From NCBI GenBank assembly GCA_041678045.1, contig JBAYOV010000006.1, positions 1-64,000 of the forward strand: DNA of 64,000 bases, read 5' to 3'. The notes beneath the pieces are model-generated. The model saw only the letters and a program-made list of their open reading frames with translations. It had not been told where the DNA came from and did no database searches. The position numbers and the translations under genes were made by a program. The stretch comes from UBA2357 sp041678045 (GTDB lineage Bacteria > Pseudomonadota > Gammaproteobacteria > Burkholderiales > Rhodocyclaceae). This document shows positions 1-9,766 of this stretch, in pieces. The stretch's first letter is position 1, and each line of letters begins with the position of its first letter.

Positions 1-567
<567 letters not shown>

Positions 568-577
568 GTATATGCTC

Positions 578-1114
578 CTAGTTCTTTAGCGCAGCTGCCA
601 TGTTTGCGAGCTTGCCGCGTACAGAGGCGTCGATGACTTCATCGCCGACGGCGATGCGAACCCCCCCGATCAGCTCCGGGGCGAGGCGGACCTTCACATT
701 GATCTTGGCTTTGAAACGGGCTTCAAGATCTTTTGTGAGGCTTGCCAGGGTTGCTTCGTCAAGCGGAAAAGCGGAGGCAATATCTGCCTCCTTGACGCCT
801 TCATGTCCGTTCTTCTTGTTGATGAACAGATCGCGGATCTCTGGAAGCACCTGCAGACGGTCGTTCTCGACGAGAACGCGAACGAAATTCTTCTGTTCGG
901 CTTTCAGGCCTTTGCCAGCGACGTCGAGGACCAGCTTGTAGAGCTGGTCCTGCGACAGATTGGGGTCGCTGATGCAGGCCTGCATCGACGGGTCCGCCGC
1001 AATGGCGGCCAGTCGATCCAGTGCTTCCGACCAGGGCGCCAGCGCATCGGCCCCGGATGCCAGCGCAAAGGCAGCGTCAGCGTAAGGGCGGGCGATGGTG
1101 ACGTTCTCGGCCAT
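578..1114 (-). CDS. atpH: F1Fo ATP synthase subunit delta
   Basis: Delta (OSCP-like) subunit that ties the F1 head to the b-subunit stator stalk. The 178-residue length is normal. The N-terminal helical domain begins MAENVTIARPYADAAFAL, and the C-terminus has the family pattern LIGGVRIAVGDEVIDASV followed by a short helix. It sits between atpF (4 bases upstream) and atpA (10 bases downstream), so translation is probably coupled along the operon. Confidence 0.97.
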   Translation of the reverse strand: MAENVTIARPYADAAFALASGADALAPWSEALDRLAAIAADPSMQACISDPNLSQDQLYKLVLDVAGKGLKAEQKNFVRVLVENDRLQVLPEIRDLFINKKNGHEGVKEADIASAFPLDEATLASLTKDLEARFKAKINVKVRLAPELIGGVRIAVGDEVIDASVRGKLANMAAALKN

Positions 1115-1118
1115 GGCT

Positions 1119-1589
1119 TCAGAGTTCCTGTTTCAGGTTTGCGAGCAGTTCGGCGTGCACCTTGGCATCGATCTCGCGACGCAGAATTTTCTCTGCGCCG
1201 GCGACGGCCAGTTGCGCGACCTGATCACGCAGGTCTTCCTTGGCGCGCTGCGCTGCGACGGCGGCTTCGCCTTCCGCAGCCTCACGGGCTTTTGCGATGA
1301 TGCGGCCAGCTTCGGCACGTGCGTCCTCAAGGATCTTGGCGGCCTGCTTTTCGGCTACCGTGCGCACTTCACCCGCAGATTCGCGGGCCTTGCGCATTTC
1401 CTCGACAACTTTCTTCTCGGCAAGCGAGAGATCGGCCTTGGCTTTGTCCGCAGCTGCCAGCCCGTCGGCGATTTTCTTCGCGCGGTCATCGAGTGCCTTC
1501 ACGATCGGCGGCCACACGAATTTCATCGTGAACCAGCCGAGAATGAAGAACACAACGATCTGGGCTATCAGGGTTGCGTTCAAATTCAC
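1119..1589 (-). CDS. atpF: F1Fo ATP synthase subunit b
   Basis: Peripheral stalk subunit of Fo. The 156 residues begin with one membrane helix (about residues 5-27, MNLNATLIAQIVVFFILGWF) followed by a long charged, alanine-rich helix typical of the dimeric stalk. Only one b-type gene is present here, so the stalk is probably a homodimer. It lies between atpE and atpH in the standard order. Confidence 0.96.
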   Translation of the reverse strand: MNLNATLIAQIVVFFILGWFTMKFVWPPIVKALDDRAKKIADGLAAADKAKADLSLAEKKVVEEMRKARESAGEVRTVAEKQAAKILEDARAEAGRIIAKAREAAEGEAAVAAQRAKEDLRDQVAQLAVAGAEKILRREIDAKVHAELLANLKQEL

Positions 1590-1627
1590 TGTTAGAGGCC
1601 CTCGTTCGAGTTAATGGTCGGAACCGA

Positions 1628-1873
1628 TCAGAGCACGAACGGGTTGGCGAATGCGAACATCATGGCGATACCGACACCGATCAGGAATGCGGCATCGATC
1701 AGGCCGGCCAGCAGGAACATCTTGGTCTGCAGGGCGTTCATCAGCTCAGGCTGACGGGCGGATGCTTCGAGGTACTTGGAACCCATGATGCCGATACCGA
1801 TACATGCACCGATGGCACCCATACCGATGATCAGACCGGCAGCCAGAGCAACAAAACCGAGAACGTGTTCCAT
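1628..1873 (-). CDS. atpE: F1Fo ATP synthase subunit c
   Basis: Proteolipid of the rotor ring, 81 residues, with two hydrophobic helices joined by the polar loop ARQPE. The ion-binding carboxylate is Asp60 in AGLIDAAFLIG. I see no sodium-type signature around it, so proton coupling is inferred. The glycine-rich first helix (GAIGACIGIGIMG) is the family hallmark. An AAGGAG-like ribosome site precedes the ATG. Confidence 0.97.
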   Translation of the reverse strand: MEHVLGFVALAAGLIIGMGAIGACIGIGIMGSKYLEASARQPELMNALQTKMFLLAGLIDAAFLIGVGIAMMFAFANPFVL

Positions 1874-1942
1874 GACAACTCCTTTTGTAAAGTAAAAGTA
1901 ACTAAGTTAAAAAAGAGACAAGAGGGTGAAACGTATCAGAAA

Positions 1943-2794
1943 TCAGTGACCTTCGTGCGCCTGACCGACATACACCAGGGTCAGCATCATGAAGATGAAC
2001 GCCTGCAGCACGATGATCAGGATGTGGAAGATTGCCCAGATCGAACCGGCAATCACATGCCCGAGGAAACCGAATACGGTGGCGGTACCGCCCATCAGCG
2101 CGATCAGGATGAAGATCAGCTCGCCGGCGAACAGGTTGCCGAACAGTCGCAAACCGTGGGACACCGTCTTGGCCAGGAATTCGATCATCTGCATGACGAA
2201 GTTGACCGGCCACAGCACCGGGTGAGCGCCGAAGGGTGCAGTGAAGAGCTCATGCATCCAGCCGCTGAAGCCCTTGATCTTGATGTTGTAATAGACGCAC
2301 ATCATCAGCACCGAGATGGACATGCCCAGCGGCACGTTGATGTCTGCGGTGGGCACGACGCGCATGTAGGCCTCGCCCGGGCTATCGACGAAGCCCATGG
2401 CGGTGAGGGCACCGCCCCACAGCATCGGGATGAGATCGACCGGGATCAAGTCCATGAAGTTCATCAGGAACACCCACACGAACACGGTGAGTGCGAGCGG
2501 GGCGACGAACTTGCGCGACTCGGCGCTATGCACGATGCCCTTGGCCTGATCGGCCACCATTTCGACCATCAACTCGACAAAACCCTGGAAGCGACCAGGC
2601 ACGCCGGACGTGGCACGACTGGAAGCACGCCAGAGAATATAGACAGTGAGAATCCCCAGGCCAAACGACCAGAACACCGAATCGAGGTTGATGTAACCCC
2701 AGTCGATGATGTTTTCCTGAGGATGGCCAGTCTGGTTCAGGTTGGCCAAGTGGTGAGTTACGTACTCAGATGCAGTGGGAGCGTTTCCAGCCAT
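1943..2794 (-). CDS. atpB: F1Fo ATP synthase subunit a
   Basis: Membrane subunit forming the proton half-channels against the c ring; 283 residues from the chosen ATG at 2794 (MAGNAPTASEYVTHHL). The frame stays open upstream into atpI, but this start matches the family and has GGTGA about 10 bases ahead. The essential arginine is in SHGLRLFGNLFAGEL in the fourth long helix, and several membrane helices are visible. The atpI stop lies just upstream of this start. Confidence 0.96.
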   Translation of the reverse strand: MAGNAPTASEYVTHHLANLNQTGHPQENIIDWGYINLDSVFWSFGLGILTVYILWRASSRATSGVPGRFQGFVELMVEMVADQAKGIVHSAESRKFVAPLALTVFVWVFLMNFMDLIPVDLIPMLWGGALTAMGFVDSPGEAYMRVVPTADINVPLGMSISVLMMCVYYNIKIKGFSGWMHELFTAPFGAHPVLWPVNFVMQMIEFLAKTVSHGLRLFGNLFAGELIFILIALMGGTATVFGFLGHVIAGSIWAIFHILIIVLQAFIFMMLTLVYVGQAHEGH

Positions 2795-2796
2795 TT

Positions 2797-3138
2797 TTAT
2801 GTCTTCACCAAAAATGCAAACAAATTCGCCTTGAGCGCCAGAACAAGCCCCAGAAACAAAGCCCCCCAGTGAAGGTCTTCGTACTGAACCTTGATCAGCA
2901 CCAGTAATCCCACGATCGCGGCGACTTTCACTATTTCGCCCACGAAGAAGGCCGAAGCTGGCGGAACCCCCGTTCTCTGCGACGCCATTGACAGGCGTAA
3001 GGCGAAGAGAGCGTTGGGTATCACACACGCCAACCCGGCCAAGCCAGCCGACACAGCACCCTTGACGCCAAAAAAAACGGCCGCCAAGACCGTTGCGACG
3101 AGAGTTGCGCCCAGCTGCAGCAATACCATTTTGTACAT
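2797..3138 (-). CDS. atpI: ATP synthase assembly protein I
   Basis: Small membrane protein (113 residues) thought to help assemble the c ring or import magnesium. Four hydrophobic segments are visible, ending LVLALKANLFAFLVKT. Its position as first gene of the atp operon, two bases from atpB, supports the call. Sequence conservation in this family is low, so context carries much of the weight. Confidence 0.9.
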   Translation of the reverse strand: MYKMVLLQLGATLVATVLAAVFFGVKGAVSAGLAGLACVIPNALFALRLSMASQRTGVPPASAFFVGEIVKVAAIVGLLVLIKVQYEDLHWGALFLGLVLALKANLFAFLVKT

Positions 3139-3188
3139 GGATCTGCGGTCGCGCTTACCGGTGCGCCGACTACCTTGAAATTCCGGGA

Positions 3189-3217
3189 ATGGTAGGGGTT
3201 AACCGCGACAAAGTCAA
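3189..3217 (-). promoter_or_regulatory. candidate sigma-70 promoter for the atp operon
   Basis: On the minus strand TTGACT (3217-3212) is followed, after a 17-base spacer, by TACCAT (3194-3189), giving a start point about 45 bases before atpI. It is the best match I could find in the 245-base gap between parB and atpI. The -10 box is only moderate, so this is a prediction by eye. Confidence 0.35.
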
Positions 3218-3383
3218 ATTGACATTGCATCGCAGCAAACACACCGACCCCGAGTCCTGCATCTTATAGAAGAGTATTCCGATAGTCGAGTCCTGACTCG
3301 GTTTTCTGCATCTTTCCGTCGGACGATTGCCCGGTCGGAGGCGGCGATGTGCGCTTGCGCAACGCAGCAATGACGACAGGGTT

Positions 3384-4235
3384 TCAACGGAAGCGGGCGA
3401 GCAGGCCGTCGAGCTGGTCAAGGCTGGCAAAGCGGATGCTCACCTCTCCGGTGCCCTTGCGATTGGCCTTGATGCGCACGCTGGCCCCCAGGCTGTCGGC
3501 CAGCTCTTCCTGCAGGCGCAGCAGATCGCGGTCGGGCACCTGCTCGGGGCGCGGCTCACGGGGCTTGAGAATCGCCTGCACCATCCGCTCGGCCTCGCGC
3601 ACCGATACATCGCGCGCGGCAATCTGGTTGGCGACCTGTATCTGGCTGGCCGGATCGAGGGGCAGCAGGGCACGGGCATGGCCCATGTCGATATCTCCCG
3701 CCATGAGCAGTTCCTGCACCGGCTCGGCCAACTGCAGCAGTCGCAGCAGGTTGCTGGCCGCCGAGCGCGAGCGGCCGACGGCGTCGGCTGCCTGCTGGTG
3801 GGTCATGCCGAACTCATCGACCAGGCGTTGAATGCCCGCAGCCTCTTCGAGCGGATTGAGGTTTTCGCGCTGGATGTTCTCGATCAGCGACATCGCCAGC
3901 GCGGCTTCGTCGGGAATGTCCCGCACCAGGCAGGGCACCTTGTCCAGGCCGGCAATGCTGGCTGCCCGCCAGCGCCGTTCGCCGGCGATGATTTCGTGGC
4001 GTGCGTTGCCCAGCGGACGCACCAGGATCGGTTGCATCAGGCCCTGGGTCTTGATCGAGGCGGCCAGCTCTTCGAGCGAACCCGGGTCCATGCGGGTGCG
4101 GGGCTGATAACGCCCGGCCTGCAGGCTGTCGACATGCAACGCCTGCAGCTCTCCCTTTTCGGGTTCCTGCTCGCGGTTGCCGGCCAGCAGGGCGTCCAGG
4201 CCACGGCCCAGGCCCTTGAGTTTGGGAGGTGTCAT
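3384..4235 (-). CDS. parB: Chromosome partitioning protein ParB
   Basis: CTP-dependent parS-binding clamp that acts with ParA in chromosome segregation; 283 residues from the ATG at 4235 (MTPPKLKGLGRGLDALLAG), the classic ParB start. The nuclease-like N-terminal fold has GERRWRAA (ParB box) and ENIQRENLNPLEEA, followed by the HTH segment MTHQQAADAVGRSRSAASNLLRLL. The C-terminal dimerisation domain ends SLDQLDGLLARFR. The open frame reaches 4301, but upstream codons do not look like family sequence. Confidence 0.96.
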   Translation of the reverse strand: MTPPKLKGLGRGLDALLAGNREQEPEKGELQALHVDSLQAGRYQPRTRMDPGSLEELAASIKTQGLMQPILVRPLGNARHEIIAGERRWRAASIAGLDKVPCLVRDIPDEAALAMSLIENIQRENLNPLEEAAGIQRLVDEFGMTHQQAADAVGRSRSAASNLLRLLQLAEPVQELLMAGDIDMGHARALLPLDPASQIQVANQIAARDVSVREAERMVQAILKPREPRPEQVPDRDLLRLQEELADSLGASVRIKANRKGTGEVSIRFASLDQLDGLLARFR

Positions 4236-4278
4236 GAGGAGGCGTCCGCAGTGGCAGTTAGGGGCACGGCAATGGGGA

Positions 4279-5049
4279 TCACAGTTCCTTGACCCGTTCA
4301 ATCATTTCATGCGCGAAGTTCATGTACGCCTGCGCCCCCTTGGAAGCGGGATCGAACACCACCCCCGGCATGCCATGACTGGGTGCTTCGGCCAGGCGCA
4401 CGTTGCGGGGCACGATGGCATGGAAGACCTTGTTCTCGAAATGGCTCTCCAGTTGGGCGGAGACCTGTTGCTGCAGGGTCACCCGAGTGTCGAACATCAC
4501 GCGCAGCAGGCCGATGATCTTCAGCTTGCCGTTGAGGTTGGCATGCACTTTCTTGATGGTATTCACCAGGTCGGACAGGCCCTCCAGCGCATAATACTCG
4601 CATTGCATCGGAATGATCACGCCATCGGCGGCACACAGGCCGTTGAGGGTGAGCATGGAGAGGGAAGGCGGGCAGTCCACCAGCACGAAATCATAATCGT
4701 CGTGAAAGCGCGACAGGCTGTCGCCGAGCCGGTGCTCACGCCGCTCCAGCCCCACCAGTTCCACCTCGGCGCCAGCCAGGTCGCGATTGGCCGGCAGCAC
4801 GTCGTAGTACCCGGAGGGTGAGGTCTGGCGCACGACGGGCAGATCCGCCAGCCCGACCAGTTGGTGATACACCGTACGCGTCAGTGCATGCTTGTCGATG
4901 CCACTGCCCATGGTCGCATTGCCCTGCGGGTCGAGATCGACCAGCAGCGTGCGCTGGCCGGCCTTGTGCAGCGCGGCAGCCAGATTGACGCAGGTGGTGG
5001 TCTTGCCGACCCCGCCTTTTTGATTGGCAACACAGAAAATTCGGGCCAT
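4279..5049 (-). CDS. parA: Chromosome partitioning ATPase ParA
   Basis: Deviant Walker ATPase that binds the nucleoid and moves ParB-parS complexes; 256 residues. The N-terminus MARIFCVANQKGGVGKTTT holds the deviant Walker A with its signature lysine. DLDPQGNATMGSG and VLVDCPPSLSMLTLNGL are the A' and B motifs. It has no N-terminal HTH, so it is a chromosomal (Soj) type. It directly follows rsmG and precedes parB in the usual gid-par arrangement. Confidence 0.97.
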   Translation of the reverse strand: MARIFCVANQKGGVGKTTTCVNLAAALHKAGQRTLLVDLDPQGNATMGSGIDKHALTRTVYHQLVGLADLPVVRQTSPSGYYDVLPANRDLAGAEVELVGLERREHRLGDSLSRFHDDYDFVLVDCPPSLSMLTLNGLCAADGVIIPMQCEYYALEGLSDLVNTIKKVHANLNGKLKIIGLLRVMFDTRVTLQQQVSAQLESHFENKVFHAIVPRNVRLAEAPSHGMPGVVFDPASKGAQAYMNFAHEMIERVKEL

Positions 5050-5673
5050 TCAGTCGCTTCCCAGGATCAATAAGTTACGCTCGGCCTCGAGCCCCGGCAC
5101 CGTCAGCCGGATGCGTTCGAGCAGCCGGACGTCGGGTGGCAGGGCGGCCAGCTCATCCGCAGGATACAAACCCTTCATTGCGAACCAGCGGCCACCGGGC
5201 ACGAGCAGGTGGCGGGTCAGGCGGGTGAAGTCTTCCAGGCTGGAGAAAGCCCGCGAAATCACCCCGTCGAAACCCGGTTCTGCGGGCAGGTTTTCAACCC
5301 GGGCGGCGGACACGCTGAAGTTGTCCAGCCCGAGCTCAATGCGCGCCTGTTGCTGAAAGCTCGCTTTCTTGCCCACCGTTTCGACCGAATGCACCTGCAG
5401 GGCAGGCAGGCAGATGGCGAGCGGAATACCGGGCAGGCCACCGCCGGAACCCACATCGAGCAGACGCGTCACCCCCTGCAGGTGCGGCACGACCGCCAGC
5501 GAGTCGAGCAGATGGTGTGTGATGGCCTGCTGCGGATCGCGGATCGCCGTGAGGTTGTACACCCGGTTCCACTTCAGCAGCAATCCAGCATACGCCAGCA
5601 GCCTGTCGCGTGCCGCTGACGGAAGCACCAGCCCGAGCCCCTGCAGGCCCTCGTCCAGGAGCGCGCCGTTCAT
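5050..5673 (-). CDS. rsmG: 16S rRNA (guanine527-N7)-methyltransferase RsmG
   Basis: SAM-dependent methylase (GidB) that modifies G527 of 16S rRNA; loss is known to give low-level streptomycin resistance. The 207 residues include the SAM-binding glycine motif LLDVGSGGGLPGIPLAI, the preceding HLLDSLAV segment and FDGVISRAFSSLEDF. The start overlaps the mnmG stop by four bases, showing translational coupling, and the stop abuts parA. Confidence 0.96.
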   Translation of the reverse strand: MNGALLDEGLQGLGLVLPSAARDRLLAYAGLLLKWNRVYNLTAIRDPQQAITHHLLDSLAVVPHLQGVTRLLDVGSGGGLPGIPLAICLPALQVHSVETVGKKASFQQQARIELGLDNFSVSAARVENLPAEPGFDGVISRAFSSLEDFTRLTRHLLVPGGRWFAMKGLYPADELAALPPDVRLLERIRLTVPGLEAERNLLILGSD

Positions 5674-7580
5674 GCCGGATCCCGTTGTTGTGAGGCGGCC
5701 GACTGCAGGTCGCGCCGCTTGAGCCAGACCAGCAACAGCGAGATCGCCGCCGGGGTCACCCCCTGGATGCGTCCCGCCTGACCGATGGTTTCCGGACGGT
5801 GCTGGCTGAGCTTTTGCTGCACTTCCCGGGACAGACCGCGCACCTCGGCATAGTCGAGGTCGGGCGGCAGCCGGGTGGCTTCGGCCTGCTGCTGGCGGGC
5901 CACTTCGTCCTGCTGACGGTCGATGTAGCCCTGATATTTGGCGGCAATCTCGATCTGCTCGATGACCTGTGCATCGGCCAGCGGCGCATCGGGCGCACCG
6001 GGCAGGGCCATCAACTCCGCGTAACGGGTCTGCGGGCGTCGCAGCAGGTCGAAGAAGCGGTATTCACGCTCCAGCGCCTTGCCCAGCACACGCTCGGCCT
6101 CGGTCGCAGGCACGCTCTCGGGGTGCGCCCAGGTGGCACGCAAACGGGCCGTTTCGCGCTCGATCATCTCGCGTTTCTCGCAGAATGCGGCCCAGCGGAC
6201 ATCATCCACCAGCCCCAGCGCCCGGCCGGCTTCGGTCAGACGCAGGTCGGCATTGTCTTCGCGCAATTGCAGGCGATATTCGGCGCGTGAAGTGAACATG
6301 CGGTAGGGTTCGGCCACGCCACGCGTGATCAGATCGTCGACCAGCACACCGAGATAGGCCTGATCGCGACGCGGACACCAGGCGTCGCGGCCCAGCACCT
6401 GCAGCGCCGCATTGGCGCCCGCCAGCAGGCCCTGCGCGGCAGCTTCCTCATATCCGGTGGTGCCGTTGATCTGACCGGCAAAGAACAGGCCCTCGAATGT
6501 CTTGGTTTCGAGCGACGAGCGGAGGTTGCGCGGATCGAAGTAATCGTACTCGATGGCATACCCCGGGCGCAGGATGTGGGCCTGCTCCATGCCCCGGATG
6601 GAGCGCACGACTTCGAGCTGCACATCGAAGGGCAGCGAGGTGGAAATTCCGTTCGGATACAGCTCGTGGGTGTCCAGCCCTTCCGGTTCAAGAAAGACGT
6701 TGTGGCTGTTCTTGTCCGCAAAGCGGTGGATCTTGTCCTCGATGGAGGGGCAGTAGCGCGGCCCCACCCCCTCGATGACACCGGAGTACATCGGCGAGCG
6801 GTCGAGGTTGGCGCGAATGATGTCGTGGGTGCGCTCGTTGGTCTGGGTGATCCAGCACGGCAGTTGCCGGGGATGCTGCCCGGCCGAACCGAGGAAGCTG
6901 AACACCGGCACCGGATCGTCCCCGGGCTGCTCCTGCATCACCGAATAATCCACCGTGCGGCCATCGATGCGCGGTGGCGTGCCGGTCTTCAGACGGCCCT
7001 GCGGCAGGGCCAGCTCCTTCAGGCGGCGACCGAGCGAAATCGACGGCGGATCGCCCGCGCGGCCCGCTGCATGGCTTTCCAGGCCGACATGGATCAGACC
7101 GTTCAGGAAAGTGCCCGCCGTCAACACGACGGTGGGCGCCTCGAAGCGGATGCCGAGTTGGGTGATGACGCCAGTGACACGGTTGCCCGACACGGTCAGG
7201 TCATCGACGGCCTGCTGGAACAGGGTGAGGTTGGCCTGATTTTCCAGCCGCCTGCGAATCGCCGCCTTGTACAGCACCCGGTCGGCCTGGGCGCGGGTGG
7301 CACGCACGGCAGGGCCTTTGGAGGCGTTCAGGATGCGGAACTGGATGCCGGCCTCGTCGGTAGCGGCCGCCATGGCCCCGCCCAGCGCATCGACCTCCTT
7401 CACCAGATGGCCCTTGCCGATGCCGCCGATGGACGGGTTGCAGCTCATCGCCCCCAGTGTCTCGATATTGTGGCTGAGCAGCAGGGTGCGAACGCCCATG
7501 CGCGCAGCGGCCAGCGCGGCTTCGGTGCCGGCGTGACCGCCGCCAACCACAATGACGTCAAAACGGGTGGGATAGAGCAT
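5670..7580 (-). CDS. mnmG: tRNA uridine-5-carboxymethylaminomethyl modification enzyme MnmG
   Basis: FAD-dependent subunit that, with MnmE, modifies the wobble uridine of several tRNAs. The 636 residues are of normal length. The N-terminus has the dinucleotide motif VVGGGHAGTEAALAAARMG and SCNPSIGGIGKGHLVKEVDALGG. Mid-protein motifs include KTGTPPRIDGRTVDYS and AGQINGTTGYEEAAAQGL. The C-terminal helical domain (KYQGYIDRQ, GLSREVQQKL) is intact. It heads the mnmG-rsmG-parAB block. Confidence 0.97.
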   Translation of the reverse strand: MLYPTRFDVIVVGGGHAGTEAALAAARMGVRTLLLSHNIETLGAMSCNPSIGGIGKGHLVKEVDALGGAMAAATDEAGIQFRILNASKGPAVRATRAQADRVLYKAAIRRRLENQANLTLFQQAVDDLTVSGNRVTGVITQLGIRFEAPTVVLTAGTFLNGLIHVGLESHAAGRAGDPPSISLGRRLKELALPQGRLKTGTPPRIDGRTVDYSVMQEQPGDDPVPVFSFLGSAGQHPRQLPCWITQTNERTHDIIRANLDRSPMYSGVIEGVGPRYCPSIEDKIHRFADKNSHNVFLEPEGLDTHELYPNGISTSLPFDVQLEVVRSIRGMEQAHILRPGYAIEYDYFDPRNLRSSLETKTFEGLFFAGQINGTTGYEEAAAQGLLAGANAALQVLGRDAWCPRRDQAYLGVLVDDLITRGVAEPYRMFTSRAEYRLQLREDNADLRLTEAGRALGLVDDVRWAAFCEKREMIERETARLRATWAHPESVPATEAERVLGKALEREYRFFDLLRRPQTRYAELMALPGAPDAPLADAQVIEQIEIAAKYQGYIDRQQDEVARQQQAEATRLPPDLDYAEVRGLSREVQQKLSQHRPETIGQAGRIQGVTPAAISLLLVWLKRRDLQSAASQQRDPA

Positions 7581-7729
7581 GGCGCGTGCGCACCTCGGGT
7601 GCGAAAGGAGACAAAAAACAGCGAAGGCCGGGATTTTACGCTGTTGCAGCGCGAAATCCTAGCCTCCGGATGTTCGTTGGACAGAAAAACTGTCCTTCAA
7701 ACAATCACTTGCAATTGAAAACCGACGTT

Positions 7730-8797
7730 TCAGAAGCGCATCTCCAGTCCGCCGCCAATCGCCCAGCTGGAGCTCCGCTCGCTGTACTCGTCCTTGCGCG
7801 GCCAGAAGTGACCGAAGACAAGCTCTCCGATCAGCCAGTCACGATACACCGGTTGCTGCCACTTGATGCGCACACCATACTCGCGCACACCGACGCCGAT
7901 CCCGGTTTCACCATTGACCAAGGCCTCTGCCGACAACAGCTTGTCATCGCCGAAAGCCTTGTACATGCCCGCACTGCTCGACCAGGCAAAACCGTCGGTT
8001 TTCTCGGACACCGTTCCGGAGTTCAGCCAGCGGAAGGCCAGAGAAGGGGAATAGAAATGCTCGTAATCGAATGAGGTGGTCGAGCCGAAACCTTCGCTGA
8101 CCGTCCAGAAGATCGTTTCCCGGAATTCAGTGCGGTCACGCTCGGACAGCATCCACTCCTTGGTATAACGGGCCTGGGTGTAAATCTTGTAGCCCCCCCG
8201 CACGCCCACGCGAAGATCGATGGAGTCGCGCAGGGCCACGCCCAGCCCGGCAAAGAAGGTGTCATCCTGGTTGCGGTCTTCGGACAGAAGCTGCTGCTGG
8301 CGCGAAAAAGCGTCGGGCTTGTCGGTCACCAGCTCGCGCTCGTTCTCGCGCCCGATGATCAGGTAGGCACGGTCGCGCGCATTGGGCAACTCCATACGGA
8401 CCCGGAAACGCAGATTGAAATCGAAACCATCGTCCTGCCGCCACAAGGTGCGCAGACCGAGGCGGCCTTGCGAAATCCGGCCACCGTCCTCGAAAGGCCT
8501 GTCGCCAAACCAGCTGTCAATGCCACGCGCAGCCCATTCAGTGGCGTTGTAGACTTTCTCGCGGGCCGTCTCCAGCAGGGGCAGGCGCAATCCCTGACCA
8601 TCGTCCTCGGCCATGCGATGAGCGCCTGAGGTTTCAGGCGCTGTTTCATCGGCGGCCCCGGCTTGCGCCAGCAGCACCGACGCCGGCCATCCTTGCTGCA
8701 CCGTCTGGCTGGACAGCCCTGCTGCACCAGCGGAACCGAGCGAAGCGGCCAGCAAGGCCAGGATCGAAAAAACTCTCGCTATCAAAATCATCTCCAT
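7730..8797 (-). CDS. Outer-membrane beta-barrel protein of unknown function
   Basis: A 355-residue exported protein. Residues 1-26 form a signal peptide (LALLAASLGSAGAAG). After a polar stretch the protein alternates amphipathic strands rich in aromatic residues (FNLRFRVRMELP, WLIGELVFGHFWPRKDEY) and ends with phenylalanine (GGGLEMRF), as expected for a barrel inserted by the Bam machinery. I recognise no family name and assign no substrate. It is transcribed away from the solute-binding gene at 8987, with about 190 bases between them that must hold both promoters. Confidence 0.75.
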   Translation of the reverse strand: MEMILIARVFSILALLAASLGSAGAAGLSSQTVQQGWPASVLLAQAGAADETAPETSGAHRMAEDDGQGLRLPLLETAREKVYNATEWAARGIDSWFGDRPFEDGGRISQGRLGLRTLWRQDDGFDFNLRFRVRMELPNARDRAYLIIGRENERELVTDKPDAFSRQQQLLSEDRNQDDTFFAGLGVALRDSIDLRVGVRGGYKIYTQARYTKEWMLSERDRTEFRETIFWTVSEGFGSTTSFDYEHFYSPSLAFRWLNSGTVSEKTDGFAWSSSAGMYKAFGDDKLLSAEALVNGETGIGVGVREYGVRIKWQQPVYRDWLIGELVFGHFWPRKDEYSERSSSWAIGGGLEMRF

Positions 8798-8986
8798 GCA
8801 CGCACGCCGGAAGCCAAAGCCAGCATCCGCACGAACCGGAAAGAGTGGTTCTGTTCTGAATTGTTCTTGTGAAAACCTGCCACAGGCGTGCCTGGCAGAG
8901 TATCCTTGTGCGTGATACTTGGGTCAATGACCTGCCACGCAGTCCCGCCACACGCCGTCTGGCCGGCCATCATTACATCACGAAAC

Positions 8987-9748
8987 ATGCACGCGCGATC
9001 AATCCTTTTACACGGCATGTTACTTCTGTCGTGCATTTTCGCCCTGCCGGTACACAGCGAATCGCTCACCGTGGCCACCGAGGGAAGCTATGCACCCTTC
9101 AGTTATATCGACGAACACGGTGAGCTGGCCGGTTTCGATGTCGACATTGCCCATGCGCTGTGCGCGGAAATGAAGGTGGCCTGTCAAGTGCAGGCCGCCC
9201 CCTGGGAGAGCCTGATCCCCGGCCTGGAGGCCGGGCGCTTCGACATGGTGGTGGCCAGCATGGCCCGCACCGACGAACGAGCCCTCCGGGTGGACTTTTC
9301 CGATCATTACTACCGCACCCATTCGGTGTTTGCCAGCCGTAGCGGACGATTCACCGTGACATCCCCCGAAGCCCTGGCAGGGCGCCGCATTACCACCGGA
9401 CGGGGCACGATACAGGCCGATTTCCTGCAGGCCAACTATCCGGCAAGCACGCTGCTGCTCGCTGACGACACCGCACAAGCCCTCGAACTGCTCAAGCAAG
9501 GCGAAGCCGAGTTGATCCTTTCCGACACCATTCACCTGCTGGACTTTCTGGAAAGCCCCGAAGGCCGGGGCTTCGACTATGTCGGCGATCCGGTTGCCAG
9601 CGAAATGCTCAAGGCCGAAGCGCGCATTGCCGTGCGCAAGCACAACCACGCCCTGCTTGCGCGGATCAACGAAGCCCTGACCAGCCTGAGGCTGAACGGC
9701 CGTTACGACCAGATCAACCGCAAGCACCTGCCGTTCAGCGTGTATTGA
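8987..9748 (+). CDS. Periplasmic solute-binding protein, amino-acid type (SBP_bac_3)
   Basis: A 253-residue protein from the ATG at 8987 with a signal peptide (MHARSILLHGMLLLSCIFAL, cleaved near HSES). The mature part follows the family 3 pattern: LTVATEGSYAPFSYIDEHG, ELAGFDVDIAHALC, then WESLIPGLEAGRFDMVVASM. No permease or ATPase gene is adjacent. Instead, a diguanylate cyclase starts 18 bases downstream, so the protein may serve a sensing role rather than transport. That role is inference; ligand unknown. Confidence 0.88.
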   Translation: MHARSILLHGMLLLSCIFALPVHSESLTVATEGSYAPFSYIDEHGELAGFDVDIAHALCAEMKVACQVQAAPWESLIPGLEAGRFDMVVASMARTDERALRVDFSDHYYRTHSVFASRSGRFTVTSPEALAGRRITTGRGTIQADFLQANYPASTLLLADDTAQALELLKQGEAELILSDTIHLLDFLESPEGRGFDYVGDPVASEMLKAEARIAVRKHNHALLARINEALTSLRLNGRYDQINRKHLPFSVY

Positions 9749-9766
9749 TTCGATGCCCTGGCCGCC

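Noticed and set aside
1574..2872. Long open frame of 432 codons on the plus strand over the atp genes
   Set aside because: It lies opposite atpF-atpE-atpB-atpI, has a composition typical of antisense frames in high-GC DNA (rich in H, D, Q) and no recognisable domain.
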